Shown here: in pieces, positions 35,561 through 47,536 of the stretch | Position numbering within the stretch: position 1 is the first letter of the stretch | How the letters are laid out: the number at the start of each line of letters is the position of its first letter | From: Sisyra terminalis | Taxonomy: Eukaryota; Arthropoda; Insecta; Neuroptera; Sisyridae | Direction of reading: 5' to 3' | DNA: 64,000 bases | Assembly (NCBI GenBank): GCA_958496175.1 | Contig: OY292276.1 | Location: 24,818,001 to 24,882,000 of the forward strand | Program-made: the position numbers and the translations under genes | Notes under the pieces: model-generated | Databases searched by the model: none | The model's input: only the letters and a program-made list of their open reading frames with translations | Told to the model about the DNA's origin: nothing

Positions 35561-36024
35561 TCACTCCCTCGCTAGAGTCAGTTTCAACCCCAAAGTAATG
35601 TGACACGCACCTCGGCGTATTACTACTTTTAATAAGCACTTTAAATCAAAATATTCATTTAATTTAAGAATGTGTTTGGAGATACAATTGGATACAAAAG
35701 TACATAAAAATAGAAATTCGTGAATAATTACGTCGTATAGCATACCATGAGGTGAATAAAAAGGTCGATACCTTAAAAGCAGTGCATACAGTTTAAGAGA
35801 AAATCGGAAATTTTACCACAAATTTGAAACAAAATGAGAAAAAACAAATCTATGGAAATTTTTTAATTAACTTTTGGGACTGAATATGTCTTGATTTCAA
35901 CTTAACAAATCAAAAGATTATTGATTTGATGCTCATAAGTTATGAAAGTAAAATTTTTTAATATGATTAAATCATAAATAGAACATTTCATTAGTATTTT
36001 TTTAGCTAAAAATAAAAATTATTG
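35561..36024. other. AT-rich stretch, nothing recognised
   Basis: No gene or element was seen. Confidence 0.5.
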
Positions 36025-36186
36025 TTTTTTTTTTATTTTAAAAGTCACTTAAACAACATGGTCATGAGCGACTTCTAGATTACATAATAAGTAATAATTA
36101 TAATAATTTTTGGCACAATACGGGGATCGAACCCACTACCTACTGGTTTTGGAGCGGCCACCTAGACCACTCGGCTACTAGTAGGC
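36025..36186 (-). repeat. tRNA-derived SINE, copy 2 (best preserved promoter)
   Basis: On the minus strand the copy begins GCCTACTAGTAGCCGAGTGG (A box) and has GGGTTCGATCCCCGTATTGT (B box, matching GGTTCGANNCC). It then has CTAGAAGTCGCTCATGACC, matching the family body, and ends in an A-rich tail (36025-36040). The possible duplication CTAAAAATTA / CTAAAATTA flanks it. The type II-like long spacing between A and B boxes suggests a Leu- or Ser-type tRNA ancestor. Confidence 0.85.
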
Positions 36187-36766
36187 TAAAATTAAATTTA
36201 TAATTAAACAATACATAAAATAAGGAAAACAAAACGCGATAACGCTGTCGAATTTATAGGTTGACAGCGTTGGCAACTTTAGCATGTCTCACTCATATGA
36301 TATAGTAAGCATGCGTGACATACTCAACATTTAGAAAATAAATTATTTGACATATTTCATCCTTTTCTGCTTTATACTGTGTATTCATAAGTGTGACAAA
36401 CATAAATTATGCGTTTAATTTTTATCTAACCAAATGTACTACCACAGCACGTATTATAGTATTGTATAGTATACAAGACGGTGGGTCTTAGCTAGCTACA
36501 GTGTTGCCGCACTTTCTTATACACTTATTAAATTTTCAAGTAAAAGCCACATTTTCGGCCTGTTTTCAATTTATTTTTCATAAACCGTATAGTGAATTCA
36601 AATAAACTTATACAAAGCTAGTTCTCTAAATAGCACAGGCCTGCGGTGGCAAAATTGTCTTAAACAAAATAACACATTTAAACTGTAATTTTTGCTTTGA
36701 TTATGGAAAAAAATAATGAAAAAAGTTCATCACGTAAGGTTTTGTTGCAAATTACAATTGAAAAGT
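36187..36766. other. Unique sequence, nothing recognised
   Basis: No gene was recognised. The string TTATAGTATTGTATAGTATAC is a short imperfect dimer near 36455. Confidence 0.45.
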
Positions 36767-37092
36767 AGTTTTTTCGGCCAAAATTGGAGGCCCAAATGGA
36801 AACACTTTTTCTGTATCGAAAATGGTAGTTCCGGACCTCTCACTACTAGCGTTGGTGTCGTTTTATCTTCCATTATTAAGAGAAACAACCCGATACGAAG
36901 TTTAAAAGTGAGAACGAAATAACACCTATCATTTCTGTTATCTCGCTTTCATTTATAAATTTCGTATCGGTTAATTTTCTCTACCAACGGAAGATAAAAC
37001 GATATCAGCGCTAGTAGTGAGAGGTGGAGTACTACCATTTTCGATACAGAAAAAATGGTTCGCTTCGGGCCCCCGGTTTTATCCGAAAAACT
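36767..37092. mobile_element. Foldback (hairpin) element, about 326 bp
   Basis: Two arms of about 155-160 bp meet near 36930. The left arm has TTTTTCTGTATCGAAAATGG, CCTCTCACTACTAGCG and TCGTTTTATCTTCC; the right arm has the reverse complements in order, with scattered mismatches and small indels. The outer ends are AGTTTTTTCGG and CCGAAAAACT. The loop is under 15 nt. There is no hammerhead-like motif or coding sequence. It could be a foldback MITE or an inverted duplication; no target duplication was found. Confidence 0.7.
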
Positions 37093-37864
37093 TATATATA
37101 TTACCCTTTTTGATAACTATGTATAATATAATATCTATGTTTAATTAATTTTAGCATGACAAATTTGTCGTGTTATTTAACATATTTAGAAAAAGTTTTA
37201 AAAATATTGCGTTATTTGCTACTTATTTCCATATATTTTCACATTTTATGAGAAAACCTTACTGAATGGAATAAAATGGATTTCATATTTGAAATAAGCG
37301 CAAAAAAATACATTGAAATGACCTACTACAATTTAAAACAATTTTTAAATAGTATTTTTTGCAGGTTTGTGTAATCTACATATTTTGAAAGTTTAGGATG
37401 CCTGCTAGCATATTTTTTTGCTAATAAAAATAAATTTAGTCTGTCCGATTACCAAATCTCCATAAGATTACGTGTAAAACCATAGTAATTTTAAATTGCA
37501 ATAACTTTTTAACGTCATAGTGAATCGCTTTAAAATTTTCATAGGCGTTTTAGTATTGGATAAGAAACATTTAGCTAAATTTTTAGTAGTTTGATAGCAT
37601 TTTGACATACCTCCATAACATCTTTAATAAGTCCATTTTATGTAAGGTTCAATTCCACTATAAATAACAATAATAATATCAGGATCACGGGTAATTGGAA
37701 ATATTTTATATTGGAATTATCTTTAATAAGTTTTGAGTTTGAAATTACCGACGAAAAAAAAAAACAATTGTAATTTTTTTATAGAATTTTAAGTAGACGA
37801 AGATAGACATGTTGTTAGCATATTGCATTTGTATGAAGATGGATGACACGATGATGAGGTTTCA
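37093..37864. other. AT-rich stretch, nothing recognised
   Basis: No gene or element was seen. Confidence 0.5.
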
Positions 37865-38323
37865 ATGGGATGGAAGAGCCGCAACTCAAATATAAGGCGA
37901 ACAGAGGGCGATTGTAAATCGGGAGGTTCGATCAACGTTAAATTGAGACCGAACGATCTAAGTAAATACAGTTTGAGGAAAGCGGATATTGCTGACTCAC
38001 TGGCAAGCTTTTGTTGTTCAAACTATTTAAGTTGGAAAATTTCTAAACCGATATGCAACACAGCGTGCGTGATGACGCTTCAACTTGCCACGACATTCAA
38101 TAAAAAACTCGTTTACGATATGAAAGCTTCAATACTGCATTCATTATCGTCTGCTATATCATTTTTCTTTATTAATATCGAATCGAGGCGAGCGAAAAAA
38201 CCACACCGACCGACTTATAACGACCCAACATATTTCGTATTCACTTTCGCAATAAAGAGAAAGTTTCCGGAGTTGCTTAATGCATGTCACAGCTTTCTTT
38301 TGACAAGGATATTATTTTATTAG
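37865..38323 (+). other. Longest open frame of the window (152 codons), unproven
   Basis: It starts MGWKSRNSNIRRTEGDCKSG, is basic and serine-rich, contains two short hydrophobic stretches (around residues 90-103 and near the C-terminus) and ends LLTRILFY. GC is clearly higher than in the flanks, which by itself lowers stop frequency, so length alone is weak evidence. The start context (TTTCAATGGG) is poor. No domain, splice pattern or repeat copy was recognised. It may be a noncoding conserved island that happens to be open. Confidence 0.2.
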
Positions 38324-39045
38324 TCTCGTGAAATTCAACTTCTGCTTTCATTACCTTGAATAAAATGGTACCTGTTATAGAAATTTCCTTTCAAAATCCG
38401 TCTTTTGCGTACGTTCGCATATTATTGATGTCTGCACGCTTCGCTTATCATATCCTGAACCACGGTCAACGACATAAAATCGCTCAATTTATTTTTTTTT
38501 TATTACCACCGCTTTAAATGATAAAATCAGCAGAAGAAAGCTCAACATATATAAAACTAGTGATGGTGATTGTTCTTCAGAGGTGCTATTTGAGATTTTT
38601 GTGATCCTTTTGAAAAACAGTTTTCTTGTACCTACCAAAATAAATTTAGCAATGCTCCAAAAGTTGTTAAAACTATTGAGTAATAACATGTTGAATTTTC
38701 TACTTTTGTTTTATCATAATTAATTTGTTTTATCAATAAAATATCATATTTTTTCAGAAAAGTTATAGTTAATAATAATACTTTTTTCATCGAAAAATTT
38801 AGTTATAATACCGTCAAAAAGTATTTTGGTAATATTTGAAACATGTGTTAGCATTTTGAGTAGTTGCAGTAAAAATATCTTTTATAAAGACTAAATAACA
38901 CTGCTGGAGAATAGACTAATTTGCACTGCAAATTTAGTACTCTGCTTCCATTATTTACGTGGGTAATGTGCTTGCTAATTTTTTGTAATTCTTGGCTTGA
39001 ATATTTTTTTAACTTTTTCACACTTCTTCATACCTCTTATTGAAT
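38324..39045. other. AT-rich stretch, nothing recognised
   Basis: No gene or element was seen. Confidence 0.5.
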
Positions 39046-39375
39046 CAATTTCATTATTTTGCTGACTTTAAACAGGTTATACTGTTTAAACAATGTATAA
39101 ATTATATATTGTTATCTAATTTATGAAATATTATTAACGAAAATGAACTTTCAACACAAATTTGAACAAAAATTTTCAAACAAAAAGTATTTATGACGTA
39201 TTGTCTAGATATGTATTTCAATTGCCAAGTAATCATCCTCAGTGGTCATAAAGTAGTATTGGACCACTCCGTAAGTACCTACTACAAATGTGATGAGTCA
39301 CTTATCCCACTTATTAAGATTTTGTTCAAATTTATGTTTACAGTTTACTTTTGTTAATTATATTTCATAAATTAC
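39046..39375. mobile_element. Palindrome family C, copy with damaged right arm
   Basis: The tail GCTGACTTTAAACAGGTTAT and left arm with GACGTATTGTCTAGATATG, CATCCTCAGTGGTCATAAAG and CACTCCGTAAG match 49992-50240. The right side keeps only the outer part of the arm (TTTTGTTCAAATTTATGTTT, TATATTTCATAAATTA), so the central section of the right arm has been deleted. Confidence 0.65.
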
Positions 39376-40530
39376 ACTTAAAAAAATATTTTTTAATTCT
39401 TAAAACAGTACATCTTTCTAGCTTAAAAATTAAACAAATTTTTATGAATCTTCTTTTAACGGTGTTTTATACTTTGAAGGAGTCAAAACTATACTTGTTA
39501 TCTAATTTAAATTTATAGCTAAACTCTAGAAATTTCAATATGGGAAAAAATATTCCTTCCTTATATTTTTTACACGTATTACACATTCAAAGTGGATGTA
39601 CTCATTTTTACAAGTATGAAGGTTGTTCGCAAAACTCTTCGTTATATAGAAGACTATTGGACTGTATTGACTTTTGGTAGATTAAAAAATTACAAAACAA
39701 AAACAAGAACTTTTGGGGAACAATTAAATGAATCATCTTCTTGTAATATCATCAAGAACGATACTATTGCAAATGATCGATGTTGGCTAAAATAATGCCT
39801 TTATGTCAAGGAAAAAAGTTTTTATTCAAAAATTTATTAATTCAAAGCAAGTTATCAGTATCTACACAAAAATTTATTTCCCTAGTTATTTTTAAGAATA
39901 AATATAGCCATTGTAGTTTTGCTATTCCAAAAGCAATAACCATTGCATTTTTCTAGATACCTAATTTGATCCAAAAAAAAACAAAGAGCTAGCTTTAAAC
40001 TGGCTTCAATCGGGATTTGGCGCGATTTTTGAACAAACATATAAGTATTTTTCAATAACAATTTTGTAAATTAGGAATGACATGAGAGTGAGTGCAAAAA
40101 TATTTTTTTTTTTGAGAATCCCAGAAGTAAAAAAATAGCTTTATATTTCAGTCTTAAGCGTCAATGGATTGAACCTGTGCATTTCTTCATGCATTTTTAC
40201 TATATCATATTTAATTTACGTTGAAATTATCATTGCCTTTTATTGTATAGAAGTTATTTGTTCAAGGAATTCTTTTATAAATATACTTAAATAATTAAAG
40301 AATCAATGACTTTTTTAAACATATTACCATACTAATTGAAAATCTAAATATATGCCGAAAGAAATAAGGATAACCATATATTTTGTGTACGCATTACCTA
40401 CGTACAAATTGCGTAGATTTTTATCATTTTTCTTTTGCTTTATTATAAGTTTGGTTTTCAAATTCTTATTCAATAGTCTTAGAAAATAAGGTCGTTTAGA
40501 GAAAAAATATCCTTTTTTGAAATCTTTAAA
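39376..40530. other. AT-rich stretch, nothing recognised
   Basis: No gene or element was seen. Chance frames only. Confidence 0.5.
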
Positions 40531-40836
40531 TGACAATAATCACTTTTAAATCAAACCACACTAATAATCGCTTTGTAATCGCTTTGTTAGAACGGAAATT
40601 CACAACTTAATTTCTATACAGAACTATCTCTGGGCTTGAGCTAAGCGACTTATATACCCCCAACCCAACATTCTAGAATGTACTCCATTGTTCGCCAACG
40701 TTCCACCAACTACAAGATGTTTCCAGAACAATCTATATGTACATTCGCATTGGTGGGAGAGAGATAGAAGCCACTCAGCCAATCGCGTGCCGGCATGGCA
40801 CAAAGAGAGAGACAGACTTTGTCCCTTTCTGTTACA
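40531..40836 (-). mobile_element. Truncated LTR, second copy
   Basis: Collinear with 5755-6066 and highly similar, including the minus-strand start TGTAACAGAAAGGG, TATA box (40650-40656) and both TTCnnGAA sites. The U5 end (the 147 bp corresponding to 5614-5754 or so) is missing, so the left boundary is a truncation. The right side is followed by ATAT as in the first copy. Confidence 0.85.
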
Positions 40837-42879
40837 ATATGGTTATTCTTTATGCACCACCTTGAAAGTTGAAACATGCGTTGCATGAAAGTTGAAGTTC
40901 CATTACTATTCCAAATTAATAATGTTAATACGGACTATATTTTTTTCCAATGCATTGTAAATTTTAAGAAGAAATAGTAGTTGGTATAAAGAATTTAATA
41001 ATTTCAAATGTATTTGGTTATCAAAAATCACAATGATTCCAATTTTCAACGATTTAATTCGAAGTTCTAGTTTCAAACAATTTTTTTTGGTGACTTTACA
41101 AATGAATAGTATAAGTTGTTTTAGTTATGATAACTATAAAAAACATTCTTAGGTTTCATAGGTATAAAATATTTAGAAAGATTTGATTTGCAAAATATCA
41201 ACAAAAGACCAAGCAATGATTTTTAATTTAAAGGTAACGCGCGGGCGAACCAACAATCGATTATTCTGCCCTCTTTCACCTAAAACGTTATCATTCACTG
41301 CAATCAAGAAAATTAGTGAAATTCTTCGGTACGCAAAACCGACGTAATTATGAGCAAATATCGACTTAGAATGCAAAGAATTTCAATAAACCAAAACAAT
41401 GTAAAAAAATTGAAAACGACGGAAAAATGTAACATTTTTCGATTAATTACCGTGAAGAAAAATGTAAATTTTCTTCACATTCTCGAAGCCATGGTTTGAG
41501 TGTTCTGATGTAGAGATATGATTGCCGTTCGTTTCAATTAAGAGGGATTTCGCGTCGAACTATTTTCATCCCGAACAATGGACTTTATCAAGGTTAATTA
41601 AAATATATGGACCAGAGATTAGATCTTCTGTCGGTCGTAACAAGAAGAAATGTTATCGCGTCTAAAAAAAAAAAAAACTGCTTTGACAACACGAAATTTC
41701 GACTCAGTTCAATAATTACTGAGATAAGTAGGAAAGGTAGACTAAACGAAACGCATGGGCTTTATGTGATCAAGTATGCCAACCCTTATAAAAGCCTTCC
41801 CCTTCTAGGGGATTGACCTTTTCACGGATCTATCCCTTATTTTTCCAACCAGCAAGCTTATCTTTTAAATATGAACTTATAATCATAATACAGATAGGGT
41901 TATAAACAATGTGACTTGATTTATTATACAAATTATTTTAGAACAACCCTTAATTTTTTCTAACAAGTTTAGCTCAAACCAACAATGTAATTAAAGCCTA
42001 ATAACTATTGAATTTCACTTTGTCGTAAATCCAATTGTTTACAGTCAAATAAAATTCATCTCGTCGACCAAGAAATTTTCGAACGGTTTTATAAGCTTCA
42101 GAATAATCCTTAAATAACCACAAGGGAAATGTTCGATTCGTACAACTTTAATCCATGAACTCAAAGCCACAAAGATTGATTTGAACAAAACGTGATAACG
42201 TAAAATTATTCGTCGATGAAAGCTTATTGAGATAATCGGGAAAACAACGAACTAAATTTTTTTAAAGCACAAGCTTTTAATTGTTTTATATTTTCGTAAC
42301 TCACGGAAAATTAGTACACAGCACTTTAACATTTTTGGAGTTCGAGACTTGGAAATGTTAATCCAAACACGTTTTAAATAAAATCGCTAATGGAGGGAAA
42401 TTGTTTGCTAGAAGTTATAGCATCTCACCTACTTAAACGTACGTATTAGAGAGATTGAACCACAAAACTGAAAAACATCCTCTTGGCAATCTCACCACCC
42501 CATAGTAATTGAACTGTCAAGAACTACCCCTCACGGTTGCATCCACTGACAGTACATTCAACCGCAACTAGAACCGACAAAATTGTGAGGTTCATCTACT
42601 TCAGTACGCTTGATTCAATGAGAAAACTTGTCAGCCATGAGAAATGCTAACCCACAAAAACAGACAATTGTACTGAAGAATCCACGAAATTTTACACTCA
42701 CGATAAAGCTACGTCTTCCCCATATCACATCATACAAATTGTAAGTTGGCATGTTTTGCAAATAGTTGGCAACACCAAAAGCAGAACAGCACAAAAAATG
42801 AAAATAATTCTCGGTATTTTTAATTGAATTTCGTAATTGACGGGACTGAAGCATACGTTTCATTAATTAAAAAAAAGGA
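40837..42879. other. Unique sequence, no gene recognised
   Basis: GC-richer spots lie at 41225-41350 and 42480-42600 (CACCCCATAGTAATTG, CCACTGACAGTACATTC). A short hairpin-like pair GAAGAAAAATGTAAATTTTC is near 41455. No coding exon or transposon was supported. Confidence 0.4.
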
Positions 42880-43262
42880 TATAATTAAACTCAATTGAGG
42901 TTTGGTTACGATGAAATTATTCAAATCTAATTTCGTCGTCAAAAGAGACGTGAGAATTTTAACTTTTGGTTTTGCAAATTATTTTAAATGAAATGAATCT
43001 GGTACTTTCGATCTATTTAAACTTCTCAATCAGTTTAGAAAAATTACGAATTTCTTTATTGAGGAAACATAATTCAAAATGAACAATTAATTATTTATGA
43101 AAAGGCCAGAGGTAAGCATGGTGAATCGGTCCCGAAAAATATTAATGATACTCAGGAAAAATTTTGTAATACTTAAATACAAACATCCTGGAAGTTTCAG
43201 ATCTCTGTGTCAATTGGTTGATGCGAAAAAAGATTCGTGGAAAACCGTTTTTTTCTTAGATT
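42880..43262 (+). repeat. Dispersed repeat family, copy 1 (unknown class)
   Basis: Aligns with 48886-49147: both carry TATAATTAAAC, GGTTTGGTTACGATGAAA, CAATCA/TTTAGAAAA, GCATGGTGAATCGGTCCC and AATGATACTCAG. This copy has about 100 bp more in the middle. A 62-codon plus frame over its end (43097-43285) is not shared intact by the other copy. Confidence 0.65.
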
Positions 43263-43273
43263 TTACCAAAATA

Positions 43274-43411
43274 GCATACTGGTGACCGAATGGTCTAGGT
43301 GGCCGGATGGTAGGTGTTGATTTCGAATCCTTTATTGAGCAAATATTTTTACTTACCCTAGAGTTGTTAAAGACCTTAGTAGTTATAAAGCGATGTTACA
43401 ACAAAAAAAAT
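43274..43411 (+). repeat. tRNA-derived SINE, copy 3
   Basis: The head GCATACTGGTGACCGAATGG, B-box-like GATTTCGAATCC, body CTAGAGTTGTTAAAGACCTT and AGTAGTTATAAAG, and tail of A residues all match the family. The middle of the body is shorter than in copies 1 and 4. Confidence 0.8.
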
Positions 43412-45330
43412 TGAAATATTTGATCAACAATTGTAATATGATATAGGGGTTGATAATGCCTTTTTTATAAAGAATAAAAAATCATATTAGGTTTATGATT
43501 TTTATTTATTTATTTTTTTTGAAAAAAAATATATTGCTATCACTCTGATTTTTTAGGCTTAGTAATATCTAAATTTTAAAAAAAAAATAAGAAATACTTC
43601 ATGCAGCAAAAAAATTTAAAACCAGTCCCGTGCTTAGTGTCAATTGATCTTGTTTAACTAGAATATAAACAGATAAAAAATTATACAAATGTACAATATA
43701 CAATTACATTCCGTTTTTCCTAGATTTCTTAAAAATATACCAACCAGGAGAGTATTTTATTTGTTTTTTATTGGAAAAATTCAAAACTCATTATTGCATT
43801 TCTTTTATTAAACAATGTTCATTATATTATAAGAGCCGAAAAAATACACATAAATAGACAAACTATACCCCTAAAATAGCTTTTTCCATAGGTAAAATGT
43901 ATCTGTTAAATCAGGGTTTACCAAACTTTTTCAGCGACGGGACACTTGGCAAGTCGTAAAATTTTGGCGACACAATGCTATAAAAGAAATTTCATTGATT
44001 TAATAAATATAAAAATAAATAAAACTCCTAATGACTTTGATGATTATGGGTTTTAAAGTTATTATTTTATATGAAGCACATTATTGTTCAGTTGTATTTC
44101 CGTATCGACCGTGGCGGCGTTAGATCAATTTCTGTACTTTGTTATAACCGTTTTTAATAACCGTCGCTCATTTTGCATTATGAAGTAGAATATGTTGAAT
44201 TTTCTAAATTTATTTCAATTTTTAACGAAATATCTATTGACGTTCCGAGAAATATAATTTGGGATACCTTGTGCTAGATACACCCCACAATTTTTTTTCA
44301 CTATCTTTAGGTAAACATCTGAAAAGTAAAAATCTTTAAGAGAAAATTTTGAACCTAACCCTTTAATTCTAATTCATGTATTGATAGGCTTCGAATGACA
44401 TCAGTGCACAAAACGTTCTATTTAGCATTTATGTATTCGTATATGTATAATTGCATTGACTCTGGGAATGGCTTTGTGAAATTTTCAAAATTTCAATAAT
44501 CAATGCAAATGAATATCTTTAAATCTCCTAATCTCATTGGCTAATATCTTCTTAAATTGGAGTGAGTGTGCTGGCCTGTTATAATAAGGCATCCCTCAAT
44601 ACATTTACTCCCATTAATTGGACGCTCATTACTTACTTTATTGAACAAAGCATAAGCTTATTGATGGTTAAAGAAAAATAATATCTTGCAATAATTTTAA
44701 AAAAAGATAAGAAAAACACTATGAAATTATTTTCTTTTCTTTTGTGTATTTATATTTATGTATGAATGCAAGTTAAACAAGAGCCATTGACATTAAGCCC
44801 GAATGAATTACCAGGTGATTTTACACATTGTTAGATAATATTGTAACGAAAGTTTTAATTTTTTTAAAGTTAACGACGTAAGTTTTAGAAAAGTTAGTTT
44901 AGCAATTAACTTTTTTTGAAAAGTTGTGCTTTGACATTTTTAAGATATCACTTGAAAATTGTAGAACAATTTTTGGAGGTTCAAAATTATTTTGGAAACT
45001 TGCACTAGGTGAAAAATTTCACATCCAAGAATGAACAAGAAAGCATTGGAACTCCATAAAGCGTGGAATCATTGCAGACAATATCATTATTAGTTTGAGC
45101 ATATCTTTCATAGGAATCGTTGACGTGACTTCTGTTGACCAGGGTATAAGTAGAGTCCCAAGCCATATTATTAGACGCACTTAAGATTTTATACAAAATG
45201 TACATATTCTACAAAATTAACTCCAATATTGTTTACTTTTTACATTATAAAAAGTAGTATTGATTTTTAAGAAATATATTTTCTGGATAAGGGAAAAGCA
45301 TTGTTTATTATCCCTATTACCCTACTTTAG
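43412..45330. other. Mostly unique AT-rich sequence; one hAT-end-like patch
   Basis: At about 43915-43985 CAGGGTTTACCAAACTTTTT followed by CAGCGACGGGACACTTGGC closely resembles a hAT terminus, but no matching second end was located. Around 44560-44640 is a small GC-richer patch. No gene was recognised. Confidence 0.4.
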
Positions 45331-45550
45331 GATAATAGCCTTGATTTGAGACCCATTGAAAATATGTGGAAGTTGCTGAAGAAAAAAGTATCTAAAGAGG
45401 TGGTCATAACAGAAAAATAGCCCTTAGAAAAAATATTCACGTAAGGAATCATCATCCACAAATACAACATACGGTATTGTCCTACATGAACAGCATACTG
45501 TGCAGAATGGAAACTTAAATGCCAGTAAACGGGCTTTCAATGAAATATTA
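45331..45550 (+). pseudogene. Tc1-like transposase C-terminal fragment
   Basis: The plus strand reads DNSLDLRPIENMWKLLKKKV followed by SKEVV, which is the Tc1 SPDLNPIENxW block containing the third catalytic acidic residue (Glu of PIEN). After stops and a frame change it continues HHPQIQHTVLSYMNSILCRM and ends NGLSMKY before TAA, matching the usual Tc1 ending (HPQ...IxSMxxR... KGxxTKY). Upstream catalytic blocks and terminal repeats are missing, so it is a truncated fossil. Confidence 0.75.
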
Positions 45551-45879
45551 AACAATTCAGCTCACCATAATTAAGAAGATATTTAATTAATTTGATGGTA
45601 AAAAAATATTTTTTAGTAAATATGAATTTTGGTCTCGCTAGTTGGTAATAAACGTAATAAATAAAATTTGTACAGAAAAGTTAAACCTAATCAAAAATAT
45701 GGACCCAAAATAAAATAGCTCTTATTTCAGGTTTTATACAAACCCTATAGTGCATCTATTAATATGACCATGGACTGTATGTGTTCCTTCTATTTAGTAT
45801 GAAAACCCAAAGAAAAAGTAAGTAAACTTGAAAGACGTTTTTTATAAGAATACATATTTATAAGAATTTTTTGTCATTG
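45551..45879. other. AT-rich stretch, nothing recognised
   Basis: No gene was seen. A Tc1 right terminal repeat could not be identified. Confidence 0.45.
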
Positions 45880-47230
45880 TAGGCTATCACCACCACCTTC
45901 TCGCAATGCTGGTGACGTTAATTGCAAGATATTAATTTCGTCGAAATTTTGTAATATGAAAAACAGTAAAGAATAATAAATGTATTTCCGTCCACGAATG
46001 TCATTAAATTTCATTAAACCACGTTCCGGTATCCCTGTCCCGAACGGCGATTTGACGAGCAAAGAAAAACAATGCCGAAATCCCGAGACAAGGACTGACA
46101 AGGGACAAATCCTGAGTGATTCACTATGTGCGGTTTTGTCGGATGTGAACGAGCGAGTGAGTGGCTAAGGGTTGGGGATGAACTGTTGTGGAAATGGAGC
46201 CCCTTGTTGAGGATGTTGTGTTACATCACTCGACGTCTACGTTATTATGATGATCCTTGCCGATGTTCTTGGGCTATTATCGTCGTGATAGTATATTAAT
46301 GTCACATCTAATATATGACATAAATAATACAAAAACATATAATTTTCTCATTTGTATTTATTTAATACGAAACACGGAAATTTTATCCGACAATAATTGC
46401 TTTTGTATCCATCGCTCGAGAGACCTCCAACTCTTCAACTTTCCAACTTTTTCCTCATTAAAAACAAATTGATTGGATATTCAATATTTTGCAGTAATAG
46501 TACCTACTCATTTTTTCCATTCGATTTCCATCAAAGAAAAACTATAAAAAAAAACAGTGCAATTTTTTCTGCTATGAAAGGAAAATAAGGCGAAAGCTAT
46601 GAAGACAAAGTTAGTCAAGCGTTTTCTTTTTTCTCCTAATTTGTTTGCTAATTGTTCTATAACGATAATTTAAATCCGCTGAGTCGAGTCGAACGGCAAA
46701 TGGCATAATTCCACGTTCAACTCTTAAATAGCTTTAAGTTTTTAAACTGAAAACTTCACGAGACGGTGTACGATTCCCATTTTTTCTTTTTTTCCGCTTC
46801 TGATTTTCCCACATTATGTATTAATGTTACCAATGCGCTTTCTTTTGCGGTTTATTCAATGCTCAAATGCCATTTTTAAATCGGCTCATTTTTTCTTCGA
46901 TATCATTTAAAATACCTGCAAAAGTAGTTAATTTTTCTTTCATTTTTTTTTTTGTTAATTAAAGCCGTTTGGGATAGTCGACAAAAATTTTCATCCATTT
47001 GTGTCGTTGTATCTTTCTTTCTTAATTAATTAACGTTGTGCTTTTTCTGTTTCTGCTTTGTCATCCGCGTTTAGTTTATTTTCGCCTCTTTTGTGCATGA
47101 CATATTATTGTTCTCGGCGACTATTGTTTGCGTCTAATTGATCATTATTTAGAAATTTTCGAGGAAGCAGTGCAATAATACGATTCTCTCGTATTAAATT
47201 ATCCTCTTTTAGAATCTCGATTTAATTATA
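45880..47230. promoter_or_regulatory. Series of GC-richer unique islands
   Basis: Islands at about 45980-46250 (CCACGTTCCGGTATCCC, GAGCGAGTGAGTGGCTAAGG), 46670-46760 (GAGTCGAGTCGAACGGC) and 46960-47230 (TAATTAATTAACG, GTCTAATTGATCATTATT) contain no repeat copies. Short frames overlap on both strands (45874-46101 minus, 45980-46168 plus) and look accidental. TAAT-core homeodomain-like sites cluster in the last island. Confidence 0.3.
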
Positions 47231-47536
47231 TGTTTCAGAAAAGCTCTCGTTTTCAATTCAATTTTACTTAAACATTAGTAAACTTTAAAAGACGAATTTG
47301 ATTATTTTCCATCCATTTACGAAATTCAAATTGACGTTGGGATAGTAGAATATTATTAAAAATATTATGTACTAAAATAAATTGATTTAAATGCCATATT
47401 GACTAAAATTAAAATATTTACTTACAGTGAAGAATAAATACACCGAAGAAAGAAGTCATTTTCCAAACAATCTTACCTGTAAAAAATGAAATATAACATT
47501 AATAAACATGACAATTTCAATAAAAATATTCATAAA
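47231..47536. other. AT-rich stretch, nothing recognised
   Basis: No gene or element was seen before the palindrome. Confidence 0.45.
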
